Source of the DNA: Acanthopleura granulata
Taxonomy: Eukaryota > Mollusca > Polyplacophora > Chitonida > Chitonidae
Direction: 5' to 3'
Length of the DNA: 64,000 bases
NCBI GenBank assembly: GCA_016165875.1
Contig: JABBOT010000005.1
Span: 1,700,692 to 1,764,691, forward strand
In this document: one piece after another, positions 38,309 through 50,699 of the stretch
How the letters are laid out: the number at the start of each line of letters is the position of its first letter
Position numbering within the stretch: position 1 is the stretch's first letter
Made by a program: the position numbers and the translations under genes
Notes under the pieces: generated by a model
What the model was told of the DNA's origin: nothing
Seen by the model: only the letters and a program-made list of their open reading frames with translations
Database searches by the model: none

Positions 38309-38959
38309 ACATACCTACGTGTACATGTACTGTATTAGGACATACCTACGTGTGCACGTACCGTATTAGGACATACCTACGTGTGCACGTACCGTATTAG
38401 GACATACCTACGTGTGCACGTACCGTATTACGACATACCTACGTGTGCACGTACCGTATTACGACATACCTACGTGTGCACGTACCGTATTACGACATAC
38501 CTACGTGTGCACGTACCGTATTACGACATACCTACCTGTGCACGTACCGTATTACGACATACCTACGTGTGCACGTACCGTATTACGACATACCTACCTG
38601 TACACGTACCGTATTACGACATACCTACGTGTGCACGTACCGTATTACGACATACCTACCTGTACACGTACCGTATTAGGACATACCTACGTGTGCACGT
38701 ACCGTATTACGACATACCTACGTGTACACGTACCGTATTAGGACATACCTACGTGTACACGTACCGTATTAGGACATACCTACGTGTACACGTACCGTAT
38801 TACGACATACCTACGTGTACACGTACCGTATTACGACATACCTACCTGTACACGTACCGTATTAGGACATACCTACGTGTACACGTACCGTATTACGACA
38901 TACCTACGTGTACACGTACCGTATTACGACATACCTACGTGTACACGTACCGTATTAGG
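38309..38959 (+). repeat. 31-bp minisatellite, 21 copies
   Basis: Exactly 21 units of 31 bp (651 bp) without any length change. Each unit runs acatacctac, then a (g/c)tgt(g/a)cacgt core, then accgtatta(g/c)g. Three positions vary. The tgca form of the core fills most units up to 38711; the taca form appears at 38588 and 38650 and in every unit from 38712. The taca form contains a perfect 12-base palindrome, acgtgtacacgt. Because 31 is not a multiple of 3 and the unit lacks stops, all three plus frames stay open, giving false ORFs of up to 196 codons. Confidence 0.97.
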
Positions 38960-39890
38960 ACCAGTCAATGAACTGCTACACATTTTACACGTATCAATGC
39001 CACAACAGTACCTAATTAGTTTATAAAGAAATCAGTAGGTAACATTATATGTAATCTACCAAGTGTCTGCGAGTGATTATACAAAGACTATTGTTTATAG
39101 ATTAAGAGGATTAACTCCAACTGTCTCTACTGTACATGTTTCGACTCACACTACCACATATTCATCATGACACCCAGACATTTTCTCCTGGTTAAGTACA
39201 CTTTGTATTGTTAGAGATTACATATAAACCGTGCCCTCTGGAACAAAAATAATAATATATATTGCTGTACCCCCAGTTATAATATGTGCTCTTTTAAAGG
39301 GAATACCAGTAAATTTTGTACAATCTGACAATCTGTGCATTGAACACCAGTATATCTTCAACCGTTTGTGTTTGCCTTTTCTCATGTCCCATAAGGATTA
39401 ATAGCCTTCTCATACAGTTTCACCTTTATACATGTAATACAGGGGTAAATTTTATTGGGAAGACATTGGAATGCCCAAAACAAACCATCATCTTTTGGCA
39501 AGTAAGTGGCATACTTTCCGACATGTGACACACGCAATTTCACCTGCTCATCCAGCTTATACAGGTGTATACATGGATGCCATATTGGTTATATCCTAGT
39601 GGACTTTTCGGCAAACCTCATGTAAGCTGACCAAATCAGTTCTACAAGGATTGTCCACAGCTTATTACAACCAAGCAACTCCACAGTTCTTGGGATTGTA
39701 GTGACATTCCCTGACCTACTAAAGGGACTGAGCCAACAGAACACATGTTCATACAGTGGACAGACAACAATCTTTGACAGAAATGTCACAATTACCCTCT
39801 GAAATGTACAAATGAGTTTGCTGTCCATGAGATGTCATCTAGAGCAGGTTATTACAGAGAAAAAGAAAACAAAAATTCCAGGACTTTTTA
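38960..39890. other. Spacer, nothing recognised
   Basis: AT-rich DNA with only short open frames (at most 79 codons) and no domain or repeat that I can place. It is probably intronic to the minus-strand transcription unit. Confidence 0.4.
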
Positions 39891-39894
39891 TCAT

Positions 39895-40075
39895 CTCATA
39901 CTCAGTAATTTTCCAATATGTGTATATGACTGGTGGCCATCGGGTTTAAATGCAGAGGAAAGAAGACTACTTCCGCACCTGACAAGGTGCCTCACAAACT
40001 CCCTGACATAAGCTGCGCCCAAATCGCCAATATCTGGATTTGAACCTTTTACCTAATTAGTCTAGAGCTACGGAA
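39895..40075 (-). mobile_element. tRNA-like SINE, family 2
   Basis: On the minus strand it reads ggttcaaatccag (a good box B, near 40040), then gggagtttgtgagg, gtcttctttcctctgc and ccaccagtcatat. The body resembles the 20.3-kb copy. The 3' tail is lost and box A is not visible. Confidence 0.5.
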
Positions 40076-41390
40076 TTTTCAGGAAAAACCTTTAGTATCC
40101 TCAGCCAGCCTACCAACCAACAAGGAACCAAGTTTCTTGGAGTAACAATGTTTTCTGGCTTTCAGTTGGTGGTTTGGGGGACTGGTTTGGTCATCACTAA
40201 AAATACTTTAGTTGAGCGTAACCTGATCGATCTATCAGAAAAGGGCCTACTCAAAAGTTTTTATATGTATTTTGATAGAAGTTTTTCATTTCTGTTTTTA
40301 TTCTTCTCTCCATGTTAATTTCATAAAAAAAAATATTTTACAACAGCCAGGATAAAAAAAAAAGAGAATTCCCTACTGACAGACCCTATTTTTTCTCATT
40401 GGGTTGGGTTATGGCCAATCAGCTTTTCAGGAAGGGCTTATGTATGAGAGGAGGCAAGATGGGTGTTACCGTATCAAGCCACAAGTCCTTAAAATGTCCA
40501 AACCAGCTGGGCTCTGGTAATGAATATTTCCTTCAGGTTTGGTTATGTGTATGACCTTCAGAAGTGCCAAATCAGCTAAAGTGAACATAAAGTTTCCCTC
40601 TATGAAATGCATAGAAATCAGAAATAAGTATCACACAAAAATATTTCCAAAAAATCAACAAAGTTTTGAAAGCCAAGAAGATGGAAATCAACATTGGGGA
40701 TATGGCAAGGACAGAAAATGGTCACGTGATGTTTTGGCGGTGGTGTCAAAACTGGTCTAGCATGCTGATTGTTAGCGTGGCTCCTTACTGTGGAAAGACA
40801 AACACTGGTGCTATAAAATAGATTATGAAGGGTTTTTGAAGTGTTAAACGGAAACATTTTGTTCCAACTGTGCAGACATTCATTTATATGGTATTGAGAA
40901 TGGCTACCACTGTTTTTTTTTTCATCCAGGGCATTATAGAGGATTGCTCATTCCATTGTCTTATTAAAGTTCTGCTATGACTGGGATTAGTGACAGTGAG
41001 TTCTACTACTTCGCATGAGGCTTACACATTAAATAGAAACTTGCTTCAACATTCAAGCTATGTCTTTCATCTCTTTCATTGAGCTATTCCCAGTTGCTTC
41101 ACACTTGCCAGCCACTGTATTAGGTGACATACAGATCGCAATATTTGCCACCACCCTCAGGGAAGACTCAATATAAAGAGACAGACTTGCTATGTTTTGT
41201 GCATTCCCAGATGTAGACTGAAAAGCAGACAACGGAGGCGTATGACATTTGCTCTGATGAACAGACAAGACAGAAAACTTCAGTAGAAGAAGAAGCTTCT
41301 TCATTGACATAAGCGTAACACTACTACTGGTCACATGCACATGTTTCATACATTTCATGGCAGATATGCTTTGGTATATATTTACTGTTT

Positions 41391-41660
41391 TTTTTTTTGA
41401 TTGCGTTTTACACCGTCCTCAAGAATATTTCACTTATACAACTGAGGCCATCATTATGGTGTGAGGAAACTGGGCAGAACTCAGGAAATCCACAACAATG
41501 CAGAGGTAGCTGGCAGACCTTCCCACGTATGGCCGGAGAGGAAGCCAGAATGAGTTGGACTGCACCTCACAGCGACCACATTGGTGGGAGGCTTCTGGGT
41601 CATTACCATGTGCTAGTGCACTACCCAAATGAGCCATGGAGGTGCTGCCTTTATTTAAAA
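41391..41660 (-). mobile_element. tRNA-derived SINE, near full length
   Basis: Minus strand, 5' to 3': a head with box A-like tggctcatttgg and box B-like gaggtgcagtcc; a body with cggccatacgtgggaagg, tgccagctacctctgc, tcctcacaccataatg and ttcttgaggacggtg; and a poly(A) end (plus-strand T run at 41391-41399). It is the same family as 3.9, 52.6 and 53.5 kb. It sits about 40 bases from the truncated 3' side of the LINE relic. Confidence 0.75.
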
Positions 41661-41702
41661 TAATAAAATGTCCCAAAATAAAATGATCTGAGTTTGCTAT
41701 TT

Positions 41703-42195
41703 TTAAAAATATTTGAAAATTCTAATGATTCTTTGGTAGTGAAGTGTCATTCTGCCCAATTCTCCATAAACTGTTACATTTGAGGTAGAAGTATTTACAC
41801 ACAAAAGCTGTTTACAAAATCACAGATGTACCCTTTCAATGGCATTAGCTTTATGAGAGCCCCATATCTCACAACTGTACGTAACAACTCCACCTACAAC
41901 AGAATCAAACAATTTGCATGCGGTTTCAACATCAGTAGGGCATAATTTTAACTTATTTAATAACATATTTGCAAATTTGATTCCTTTGTCAGCAAAGAAT
42001 CTCTTTGCTTTGCATTTAAAGGACAAACCTTCACCTACATAATTAAACTCATCTATGTTCTCTAATATGTCCCCATTATATACCCATCTTTCACAATGTG
42101 CTATTTTTCCACACCTGTGAAACACCATCGTTTGGGCTTCAGACACATTTACAGTAAGACCCCATTTCGAGCTGTAATCAAAACAATGCATTCAG
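41703..42195 (-). mobile_element. LINE relic: reverse-transcriptase C-terminal part
   Basis: A broken frame starting near 42191 reads YSSKWGLTVN, TMVFHRCG, FNYVGEGLSF, LFDSVVGGVVTYSCEIWG and IERVHL. This is the typical region downstream of the catalytic motif in non-LTR retrotransposon reverse transcriptases. After one in-frame stop at 41820 the match continues (FCKQLLCVNTSTSN, VYGELGRM, IIRIFKYF) to 41703. The catalytic FADD-type box, endonuclease and 5' part are absent. It is a dead fragment. Confidence 0.85.
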
Positions 42196-42416
42196 ACTAC
42201 TTGGTAATCCTTTTACAGTTTCTGATATTAAGATTGACCTAATCTTAATGTTGGAACTACGCAACTCAGCTTAGCAGCGACTATACACAGCCATTTGCTA
42301 CATGTACATGTGGTGACAATCGTTTGCTGTTCATATGGTCGATAAGCATTGTAGATTTCTAAAGCCTTCTTAGCACACCCCTTGTAAATTTCTTTGGGAA
42401 TTACTTTAGATTTAGT

Positions 42417-42465
42417 TCATTTATTTATTTATTTATCTGATTGGTGTATCATACTGTACAAGTTG
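42417..42465 (-). mobile_element. SINE 3' tail fragment
   Basis: ttatttatttatttatctgattggtgt on the plus strand is split by no other feature and equals the complement of the SINE 3' end (acaccagtcaaataaataaa type). Only the last 50 bases of an element remain. Confidence 0.5.
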
Positions 42466-42599
42466 TTGGCACAGATTCCAACACCACTGATTAAAGGTAT
42501 ATTTCTACAAAATCATTTACTCTTATCTGTTATTAATAACAATGATGGCTTCTGGGAGGCACAAAAACACTGGTTTAAATAGCAATACTCTCACTGAAA

Positions 42600-44650
42600 A
42601 AATTTATATAACTGTATAAAGTTTTATTTTTTTAGTTGTTGGATCGTGTGTTGTACTGAATTGCATGTTGTATCAAATAAGCTGTAAAAGTGAGAGAGAG
42701 ATTTAAGACTTAAGAGACAAAGGTGTATCAAAGGAGAATAGGCCCAGATGTACATTACGTCATACATATTTTACACTACACCGTGTAAAAACTCATCTTT
42801 CATCTGAAAAGTTACATCAAACATATTAAAACAACGGCTTCTTCATGTTTGACATACTATTCCACAAACCTATCAATTTCCATGAATAAAAAAAGAAACT
42901 TGAGACAGTGAGAAGAAAAAAAAATTCAATATTCAAAACAATTAAATGCCCTGCATTCCAAGAGACCAGTGACACCTCCCAATACGTTAATCACAACTTC
43001 ACAAGTACTTTGTACATGTGTTGATGCACAAACCAAGAATGAAGCTTCTTTGTTCAGACGAATACAATGAAGTAAAGTTTTATCCCAATGGATTGTATAA
43101 GGTGAATAAAGCATGGATGTTTGCGGATACAAGGAAAAAAAAGATTTGTTCTTATCTGTGTGGAGTCCTTGACGCTGACTTGTTTGTATCCCTTAAGGCT
43201 CTAGTTTGCAGGCCAAACAAACTACAAACCAATGTTTGTCCTTCTCCAAACATTGTTCATGTATTAGATCCATTGATTCTTGTTTCAGACTGACTCATGG
43301 GGTTTCCGAGGGACCCCCGTCATTACTTTCAAACTCAAGCTTTTTCAAAGCACATTGCATAACAATTAAACATGGTGTACCTCTAGCATGGTAAACTACA
43401 AATACCAGTAGTACAGTGATGCCAAAGCTCTTAGAATGTGTGTCTGACAGAAATAAGGTCAGACCGGTAAATAATGCCAGTATTACAGTACACTCATTGG
43501 GCAAAACCTGCCAGCCCCAGCCTAAAAAACAACTTCCCACATGTTTTCTGAAGTTTTTATTGGGATACTCATGGAAGTTTTTTCTCTCTGTTAGTTTCTT
43601 TAAAGTTCCATACTTTTTGATTACCCAGAGAAAAAACAAGACCTGGAGTATTGGGTTTATAACCAAAACAGAATTTGTGAAGAATGGCCTTGGATAGATA
43701 GGGTGTCAAGTACAGGAATATTAAACACACATCTTCAGCAACTTAGTTATTTCATCTATGTAGGAAATCAGAGCTTTGGGAACTAGACATGAAATAACAC
43801 TACATAATTTCATAACACTGACCAGCTTATATGATGTAGCAATTTCACAACTGTGAGCCCAAAGAAGTTTTCCAATCAGTTTTTATGTGTGTACATGTTT
43901 TAATTTTTTAATAACATTATAAAACAGGATTTCTCCTTCAGTGGGCTCTCATATCAGCTTAAGGACAACAAGACGGAATCTCATCAATCCTCAAAACTGT
44001 CTAAGCCATACAGAAGTAAAATAATTTATAATTTAAAAGGTCTTCATTATTTTTGGCTTTTCTTTCCAGTGATTGCTACATGTTTTACATCTATATATAT
44101 GTAGCACGACACCTGTATCTGCAATTAATGTGGAAATATACTGAACAGTTACAGCAGGCTTAGCAGCAAAAAAACAGAGAAGAATCTGTGAGGTCACTGT
44201 GCTTCATGTCCACCCTATCACCTCCATTTGTAATTTCCCTTTCAGTTGCTGTAAAAAAAATGCCTAAAAAATAATGAAGACCATACTTGGAATCAGCATG
44301 TTTGGATGACGTGTACTTTGTTTGAATGCGATCCGTTATTTTAAAGTTTTTATGTTAACATAAAATAAAGAGCAACATGAAGAATAATGACACAATCTTC
44401 ACAACTTCAGGCAGCGGGAAATGTAAGAGCCTTTCATCTAAGGTACAGTGAACTCTCCAGCTCCTACATCCATGTATCAATGAATTCAGGGTCTTGGCTC
44501 AGATCCTATTAAACAGCTGCACCCATTTACGGCCAAGGCAGCCCTCAAGAAATTCTAAGTTGGCTGCAACCCAAGCTTACTGCAACCAGAATCTCTGATG
44601 AGACAGTAGCTCTACTGTTGGGACAAAATTATCACGGAGTTGATTACAAA
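42600..44650. other. Spacer, nothing recognised
   Basis: AT-rich DNA with open frames up to 123 codons on the minus strand (43295-43666) that show no domain. No convincing splice pairs or repeats were seen. Confidence 0.4.
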
Positions 44651-44659
44651 ATTATGTAT

Positions 44660-45605
44660 GTATAATGAATAATGGACAATCAAAACTGAAAATCAATATT
44701 ACAAAATGTGAATTTTAATTCACTTGTACCAAGTTTTGTTGAAAATGGACAAAAACTGTAGCAGTTGCTAGTAGCATTTTGAAAGAAATGGTAACACATG
44801 CTGGATGAACAGGGGGAGAGAAAACCGATTATCGAAATGGAAAATTGATACCAAGATTAATGTATCTTGAGGTGTACACTTCAACCAATTTTCAATGAAA
44901 TCAGGCAACACCTGTTTGAGGAGTAGGGTTTTGAAAGATATGTTAACATATACTGGATAAACAGACAGAAAGACAGACAAACAGTCACTGAAACAGAAAA
45001 TCGATAATACCCATTATATATTTCAATACAGCCTACAATTAAACCAAGTTTGAATGAAATCATACGAAAATTGTAGTAGTGGTGTTGAGAAGGACACGTT
45101 AACATGGTGGATAAATGGATAATCAGACGGAGAACCAATCACAGCAATGGAAAATCAATGCTAGGAATTGTGCATCTTGATGTAATCTACACCTGAACCA
45201 ACTTTCGTTGAAATCATGCAAAAACTGTAGAAGTAGTATTTGGAATGAAATGTTCACATCGTGGATGAACGGACAGACGAACAACCGACTATCGAAATGG
45301 AAAATTAATTCTACGAATTATGTATCATAATGTAGTCTACAATCAAACAAGGTTTTGTAGGAGAAGTAGCATTCTGAAAATGTCAACATACTCTGGAATC
45401 ACAGAGAGATGGACAACCGATCATCAAAATCGAAAATCTATACCACGAACTATGTATCTTGATGTAATCTACCTTTCAACAAAGTTTTGTTGGAATCGGG
45501 CAAAAACTATAGGGAGAGGCAGCGTTTTGAAGGAAAAGTTAACAGGCACTCAACAGACAGATAGATGGATGGATGGATGGAAGGACAGACAGACCTGCTC
45601 ATAAA
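44660..45605 (+). repeat. Diverged satellite-like array, about 153-bp unit x6
   Basis: The word gaaaatc(a/g)at or a close variant starts units at 44688, 44840, 44996, 45150, 45300 and 45432 (spacings 152, 156, 154, 150, 132). Each unit also has a tgtatcttgatgtaatctac-like block, a ttttgttgaaatc-like block, aaaaactgtag and an acagacag-type end. Divergence between units is substantial, so it is old. It overlaps some spurious frames. Confidence 0.85.
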
Positions 45606-45609
45606 TAAC

Positions 45610-47140
45610 ATTTCTTGTCTTCAAGCAGTAGAGCTAATAACAATGTTGGTCAACAAACAATTTTTTGGGGGCTAACAAGAAAGAAATGCATTTTAAAGAA
45701 ATAAGGAAATAGAGAAAAAGAGTTTTCTTGCTATAAGGCAGCACCCTTTTTTTCTGAGAGGCAGTCAGGTTACGTCCAATAATCACACTTTTCATGATGG
45801 CATAAGTGGTCGGGGTTACAACACTTTACTGTCCCACTTCAGTGAAAATGCCATATGGTGTACGTATATGACAAATTCCACAAGATGGCCGTAACTACAC
45901 ATATTTATACCAGAAAAGGCAAAGGCAATACTAATATGAGCCGTTTTGGTGGTGTATGTAGGCATTTTTGCACTTCAGCCAATCACAGCCGCAGTCATCT
46001 GCCGAGTAGGACATGAACCTAATGAGGTCAAACTTAGATAGTTGATGCCAGTTTGCGGCACTTCTCATAGTAAACTGGAGCGCATGCTACTGACACTTGC
46101 AAATTTTGGCATATAATGTATCTTGCCTTAAAGGACATACGTTACTATCATATTCCATTAAAATCAAAATGTGGAAAGTGTATTTTTAAAAATGTAATTC
46201 TTATCTCTGGGTTAGATCAGCCTATACGAAAAAGTACTGACAAAAAAATGCGACATAGATCTATATGGTCTAAAATCCATCATCTATTACCACAAGAAGA
46301 CGCTGCATGTTAATTGTTCTCTTATTTGGAAAAGCTGGTCATTAGGAGATGCAGACCTATGAGGCAAAGACAACAGGTTTATGGGGCAAAACAGTACGAT
46401 CCATTATGCCACATGTACTATGATGAAACTGAAATTCTTCTGATCGTATAAATACATATTCGCTTTCAATTTCTAAAAAATCAGGAATTTTAATTTGGAT
46501 CAACTCTATCTTCTCCACACCAAGGTTGTATTGTTTTGTTTTTATGACATGCAGTAAAATGATACCAATGTGAGGTAAAAATCAGACAATCCTATGTTGA
46601 CCTCTACCAGGCCCTCAAAGATGTCAAACATCAGTTGAGAAAGCTACACATCAAATTTTTTGTCAGTGCACATTTCTTTTTTTCAAACAGGCTGAAATGA
46701 CGTGAGAATTACAATAATAACAATTGGGTCTATACATTACATAACCTTCTTATCGTGTCACGTGAGATGGTACTGTGCTGTGTAGTCTAGAGCCTCACCT
46801 TTCTGATGTCTCGGCATGTAGGCCTAAATGGACAAACGTGTGTGGCGAATAAGTTACGGCCAACACATTTTCCTGACCAATTGGTCTCAACTTTGAACAA
46901 GAGTTCAGGTGAACACAACAATATTACACCTGAACAAATTACATTCATTTGAAACGTATATAACACCTGGAGTGATGAGTATAAACCACGAAGGATAGGA
47001 TTTTGATGGCATGTTCTTGTATTAAACATTAAACTTAAGAGCATACATAACACAATGAGATAAGAAACAAATGCTTTTCCAAAATGGGTGTGGAAATCAT
47101 AGTTCTCATCCTGTTTCGAGGTATCAGGGGTGGGGACACT
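45610..47140. other. Spacer, nothing recognised
   Basis: No domain-bearing frame. The 3' half of a 223-codon minus frame falls here, but its 5' half is repeat family R, so it is treated as non-coding. Confidence 0.4.
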
Positions 47141-47144
47141 AATT

Positions 47145-48110
47145 ATCATGGCAGGCACCATATACACATATATACAAATGTCCTTTGACATCTCTGTATC
47201 GATGTAGCCTCCCAAAAAATAGAAATGGACAAACTGGAATTGTGACACATCATCGGTATATCTATGTATTGGCTGAAAATTAAAACTGTACACGAAAGCC
47301 ACTTGGAGTTGTAGCCACTGACATAGAATCATATCCATGCTATATGTAGAGATAATATCAATCTGGTTACCATGGAAATGTTGAAAATCAACACGGGTGA
47401 GTCGCAACACATCATCATTCAACCTTTTCGCATGTTTCCAAGGCGTTAATTCGAGCATAGTCTGATGGCATTTTTCTGTGTTGACTGATAAAATTATACT
47501 TTGTGTGAAGCCCTGAAACTGGCCAATCCAACTAGTGTAGTTTTGTCTCCAACATCATAAACTGCACTGAAAGTTGCTCTTTCATATGTGAAAAGGTGGA
47601 GGAATTAGGATAAGTATCCAACAAGAATTGAAACTGAATATGAGTAACAAATGACCATCATGGAAATGGACAGATATGAGTCACAACACCTCATCACCTC
47701 TGTGTAGCTATGTATCCACCAAAATTTACATGTAAAACTGTACTTGTAAAACAATTGGAGTTGTAACCCAGAAACCAAGAAGTCAAATCTAATAATACCG
47801 TATGTATGGAGAAAATGGTAATCTGATTACCATGGCAACCAGGGAAATGAACAAAAGTGAGTTGCGACATATGACCAAATCTGCATCTGTGCATTCACCA
47901 AAAATTAAAACTGCACATGGAAAACAATTGGAGTTGTAAATCACGTTTTATGTAGTAATAATGGCAATTTGGTTTGCAAGGCAACTGCAAAAATGGACTA
48001 ATGTGAGTTGCGACACACTGTCACCTCTATATCTATGTATCCTTCCAGAATTAGAACTGAATATGGAAGACAATTAATGTTGTAGTCTGGACACAAAGTC
48101 ACAGGTATTT
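47145..48110 (+). repeat. Repeat family R array
   Basis: Blocks of gagttgcgacaca(c/t), tctatgtatcc, attaaaactg, cacatggaaaacaattgg and agttgtag recur with starts near 47241, 47399, 47678, 47859 and 48005. Two units carry X-box-like palindromes (gttaccatggaaat at 47366, attaccatggcaac at 47826). Minus-strand translation gives similar peptides in different units (FHGNQI, CHGNQI) because the DNA repeats, not because of a gene. Confidence 0.75.
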
Positions 48111-48349
48111 ATTCAGTTTACACATGTACAGGAGAAATGGTAAGGCTCAAAATAATGTATGCACATGACAAATGGTCCATACACCCAACTTTTTATCTGA
48201 TGTGCACAATGTGCACCTAAATATTTGGAGGCAGAAAGCAGTAAATAAGTATTGTCCAGCAGTACTGCATTCTTAGTATCATTCAAGGCAGGAAACTTTT
48301 CCTTTAGAAACAGATTAACAGACTCTGACACAGGAAACATTTGCTGAAT

Positions 48350-49490
48350 GTAAAAAAAGTTTTGGAGATCATGAAGTATATGTACCTCTATTACAAAAGA
48401 GTGACTGTTTGGCTCACGGATCTAAATACATGTTGGTAATGGAAGCAAGCCTGGGGTTTCAGGTTTTAGCGTTTCAGGTTTTTTCTTTTGCTAACAATCA
48501 TTTTTTAGTGAAAACTTATGGTTTAGTTAGTAGGCCACCTACTGAATATACAATAAGTTAAACTGTGAAGAAGTTAACAGTTTACTTTCATTTCATGTGG
48601 TCTCATGTTCATTAAACAACAACAAGGGTGTGACTTGCTGATTTGACTTAACAAAAATCCACAAAGGAGGTGTAGCATTCCTGTCTTACATGAGATAATG
48701 CCTGAAAAATTGTTTTTGTCTACTACTGGACAAAAAACACAGCAAATTTTACAATGTCTCTCCGGGTCGCCACATTTACATTAAACAAAACATCATCCAG
48801 GAAGAGAAGTGTAGATAATATTAGGTCTGTAAATGAAGTTGTCTCTCTTGAAACATTTAATCCTTCCACCTGTAAATTTTTTTTTTTTAATACATTAAAT
48901 GATATTTGCGCTTGTCTAATGAGTGTGTAAAAAGTCCTCCTCTCACACTATCTTACTTCAATGCTCATACGGCTGAACGTAAATGAAATAATTTTGCAAC
49001 TTATTTTGTAGTGTATTTTCTTACAAGGGAAAATTATATTTTAGGACCCTGAACAGATATCCATATGGACAAACTTTCCCAAACTTTCCCTGAATACGCT
49101 ATGTCATTAGTGAAAGTACACAAGTCCAAAATGGCTTTTCCACATATTTCTTAATAAATCTCTTGGGTGACGCTGTTGAGAATATATTTACAGCGTATTA
49201 CAATGACCAGCTAGGAAAGGAATTCAAATACGAAATAACCCATTACACACTCACTATACATCAAGTGCAATTTTTTTAACTTTCAGTTTACCAGCTCTGG
49301 AAATGGAGAAAAAAATAAAGGGCAGAAAGTGGTTTACTTTTGATCATGCTGGTAAAACATGCTGTGGACTGAGTACAGGGTACATCTTGTATGAAAAAGA
49401 TATTTCACCATCAAAGTTACATATATTTAAGCTACATAAATAACTTGTGCATGAAAGTTTCAGCTGGTGTGGGTAGTGTTTTGGAAGTAT
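48350..49490. other. Spacer, nothing recognised
   Basis: AT-rich, with only short frames and homopolymer runs (T10 near 48880). No gene or repeat is supported. Confidence 0.4.
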
Positions 49491-49499
49491 TTACAGCCG

Positions 49500-49700
49500 T
49501 GAATGTTGATCTTGCTGCTAAGGCAACAGCAAAACAAACGTGATGAGCGACATATCATCCCATCTGTATCTGACGTACTGAGATGTAGCCCAGACACCAA
49601 GTCAATTGTATCTATACAGTATATAAATGTGAGTCACAACACTGTGTATCCAACAAAAATTAAAACTGCACATGGGAAACAATTTGAGATAAACAATAAT
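49500..49700 (+). repeat. Repeat family R, outlying copy
   Basis: Contains aaggcaacagcaaaac, gagcgacatatcatc, gtgagtcacaacac, gtgtatccaacaaaaatta and aaactgcacatgg, in the same order as the 47-48 kb array. It overlaps the start of a 103-codon frame that is therefore not called. Confidence 0.6.
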
Positions 49701-50607
49701 CAAGACACAAATGTGGACAAACCAAGACACGAGTACGGACAGACAAACTGCTATACCATTCATGATTTGCATAAAAATTACCTCACTTCATCTTTATTTT
49801 TCGTCCCATGTTAAGCTTGCCTGCATTGACAATGACAGATTGCTAAAATATGGATTAAAAAAAAAAACAACTCTCATGTGTGGCCACTTTACTGTATGCT
49901 CCAACGTGCACGAGAAACCTTTCGCTGTAACTTGTGAAAAAAATTAACCAGTTTTACGCTTGAGTGGATTTACCTGTAATTAAACATGGGGACACCTATT
50001 TGGAATTCACAGACAGACACTCTTTAGCATCCGTACCACAAATCCTTTGGAGACACAAAACAAATATCTTAACATGGTGGCTATACTGTAAATCACCAAA
50101 AATTTTGCCCCCAAAAGTGCATTTTTATAGGCAAATAAATACCATGAAATATTACTTTTGGAGCTGAAACTTGCACTTTTCCACTACCTTATCACACTAC
50201 CTGCCAAACAAACCCTCAATCACTTTTCTACACTCTACAAAACACTCACAATCAGGAAAAAACAACAACTTTGTCACGGACGAACTTTTACGTCCTTCAG
50301 AGTATTCGACGATCCCAAGGCCGCAATAGTTTACTATGTAAAAACAGCCCACCAGAGCTACGGACATGATCCCTTGTACAAAACTGTTGCTTTAAATCCA
50401 CAATACAATGCAAATTATTAAGAGTAATATATTGTACACAGTTTCCTGTCCTCACCTTTTTTGTCATCTTTATACAGTGTAGTAGACCAAGAGGGGAGGT
50501 CATACATCATCAGGTGTGTCTCTTAATGCTGCTGATTGGTCATCTTCTGATCCTGTTCAGCCTCAATACATGTAGGAGTCTGCAGGGCACTGAACCACAG
50601 AAAGGCA

Positions 50608-50683
50608 CCAGAACACCTGAGGAGAGTCAAACACCTGAGAGCACTGGAACACCTGAGAGCATTGGAACACCTGAAACAGCACA
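50608..50683 (+). repeat. 18-bp tandem repeat x4
   Basis: The core aacacctga starts at 50612, 50630, 50648 and 50666, an exact 18-base period. In the 61-codon plus frame (50514-50699) this encodes a TPES-type hexapeptide repeat. There is no other sign that the frame is translated. Confidence 0.85.
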
Positions 50684-50699
50684 AGGGATACATTTATAA

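Noticed and set aside
38309..38959. Regular repeats that might suggest a CRISPR-like array
   Set aside because: The units are directly contiguous with no unique spacers, and the sequence is eukaryotic.
38381..39026. Open frames of up to 196 codons with CTYRITTYLRVHVPY-type repeats
   Set aside because: All three plus frames are open because the 31-bp minisatellite lacks stops and its length is not a multiple of three. This is DNA repetition, not selection for protein.
46787..47458. 223-codon minus-strand frame
   Set aside because: Its N-terminal half is translated repeat family R (the same peptides appear in other units). No domain and no splice or start context.
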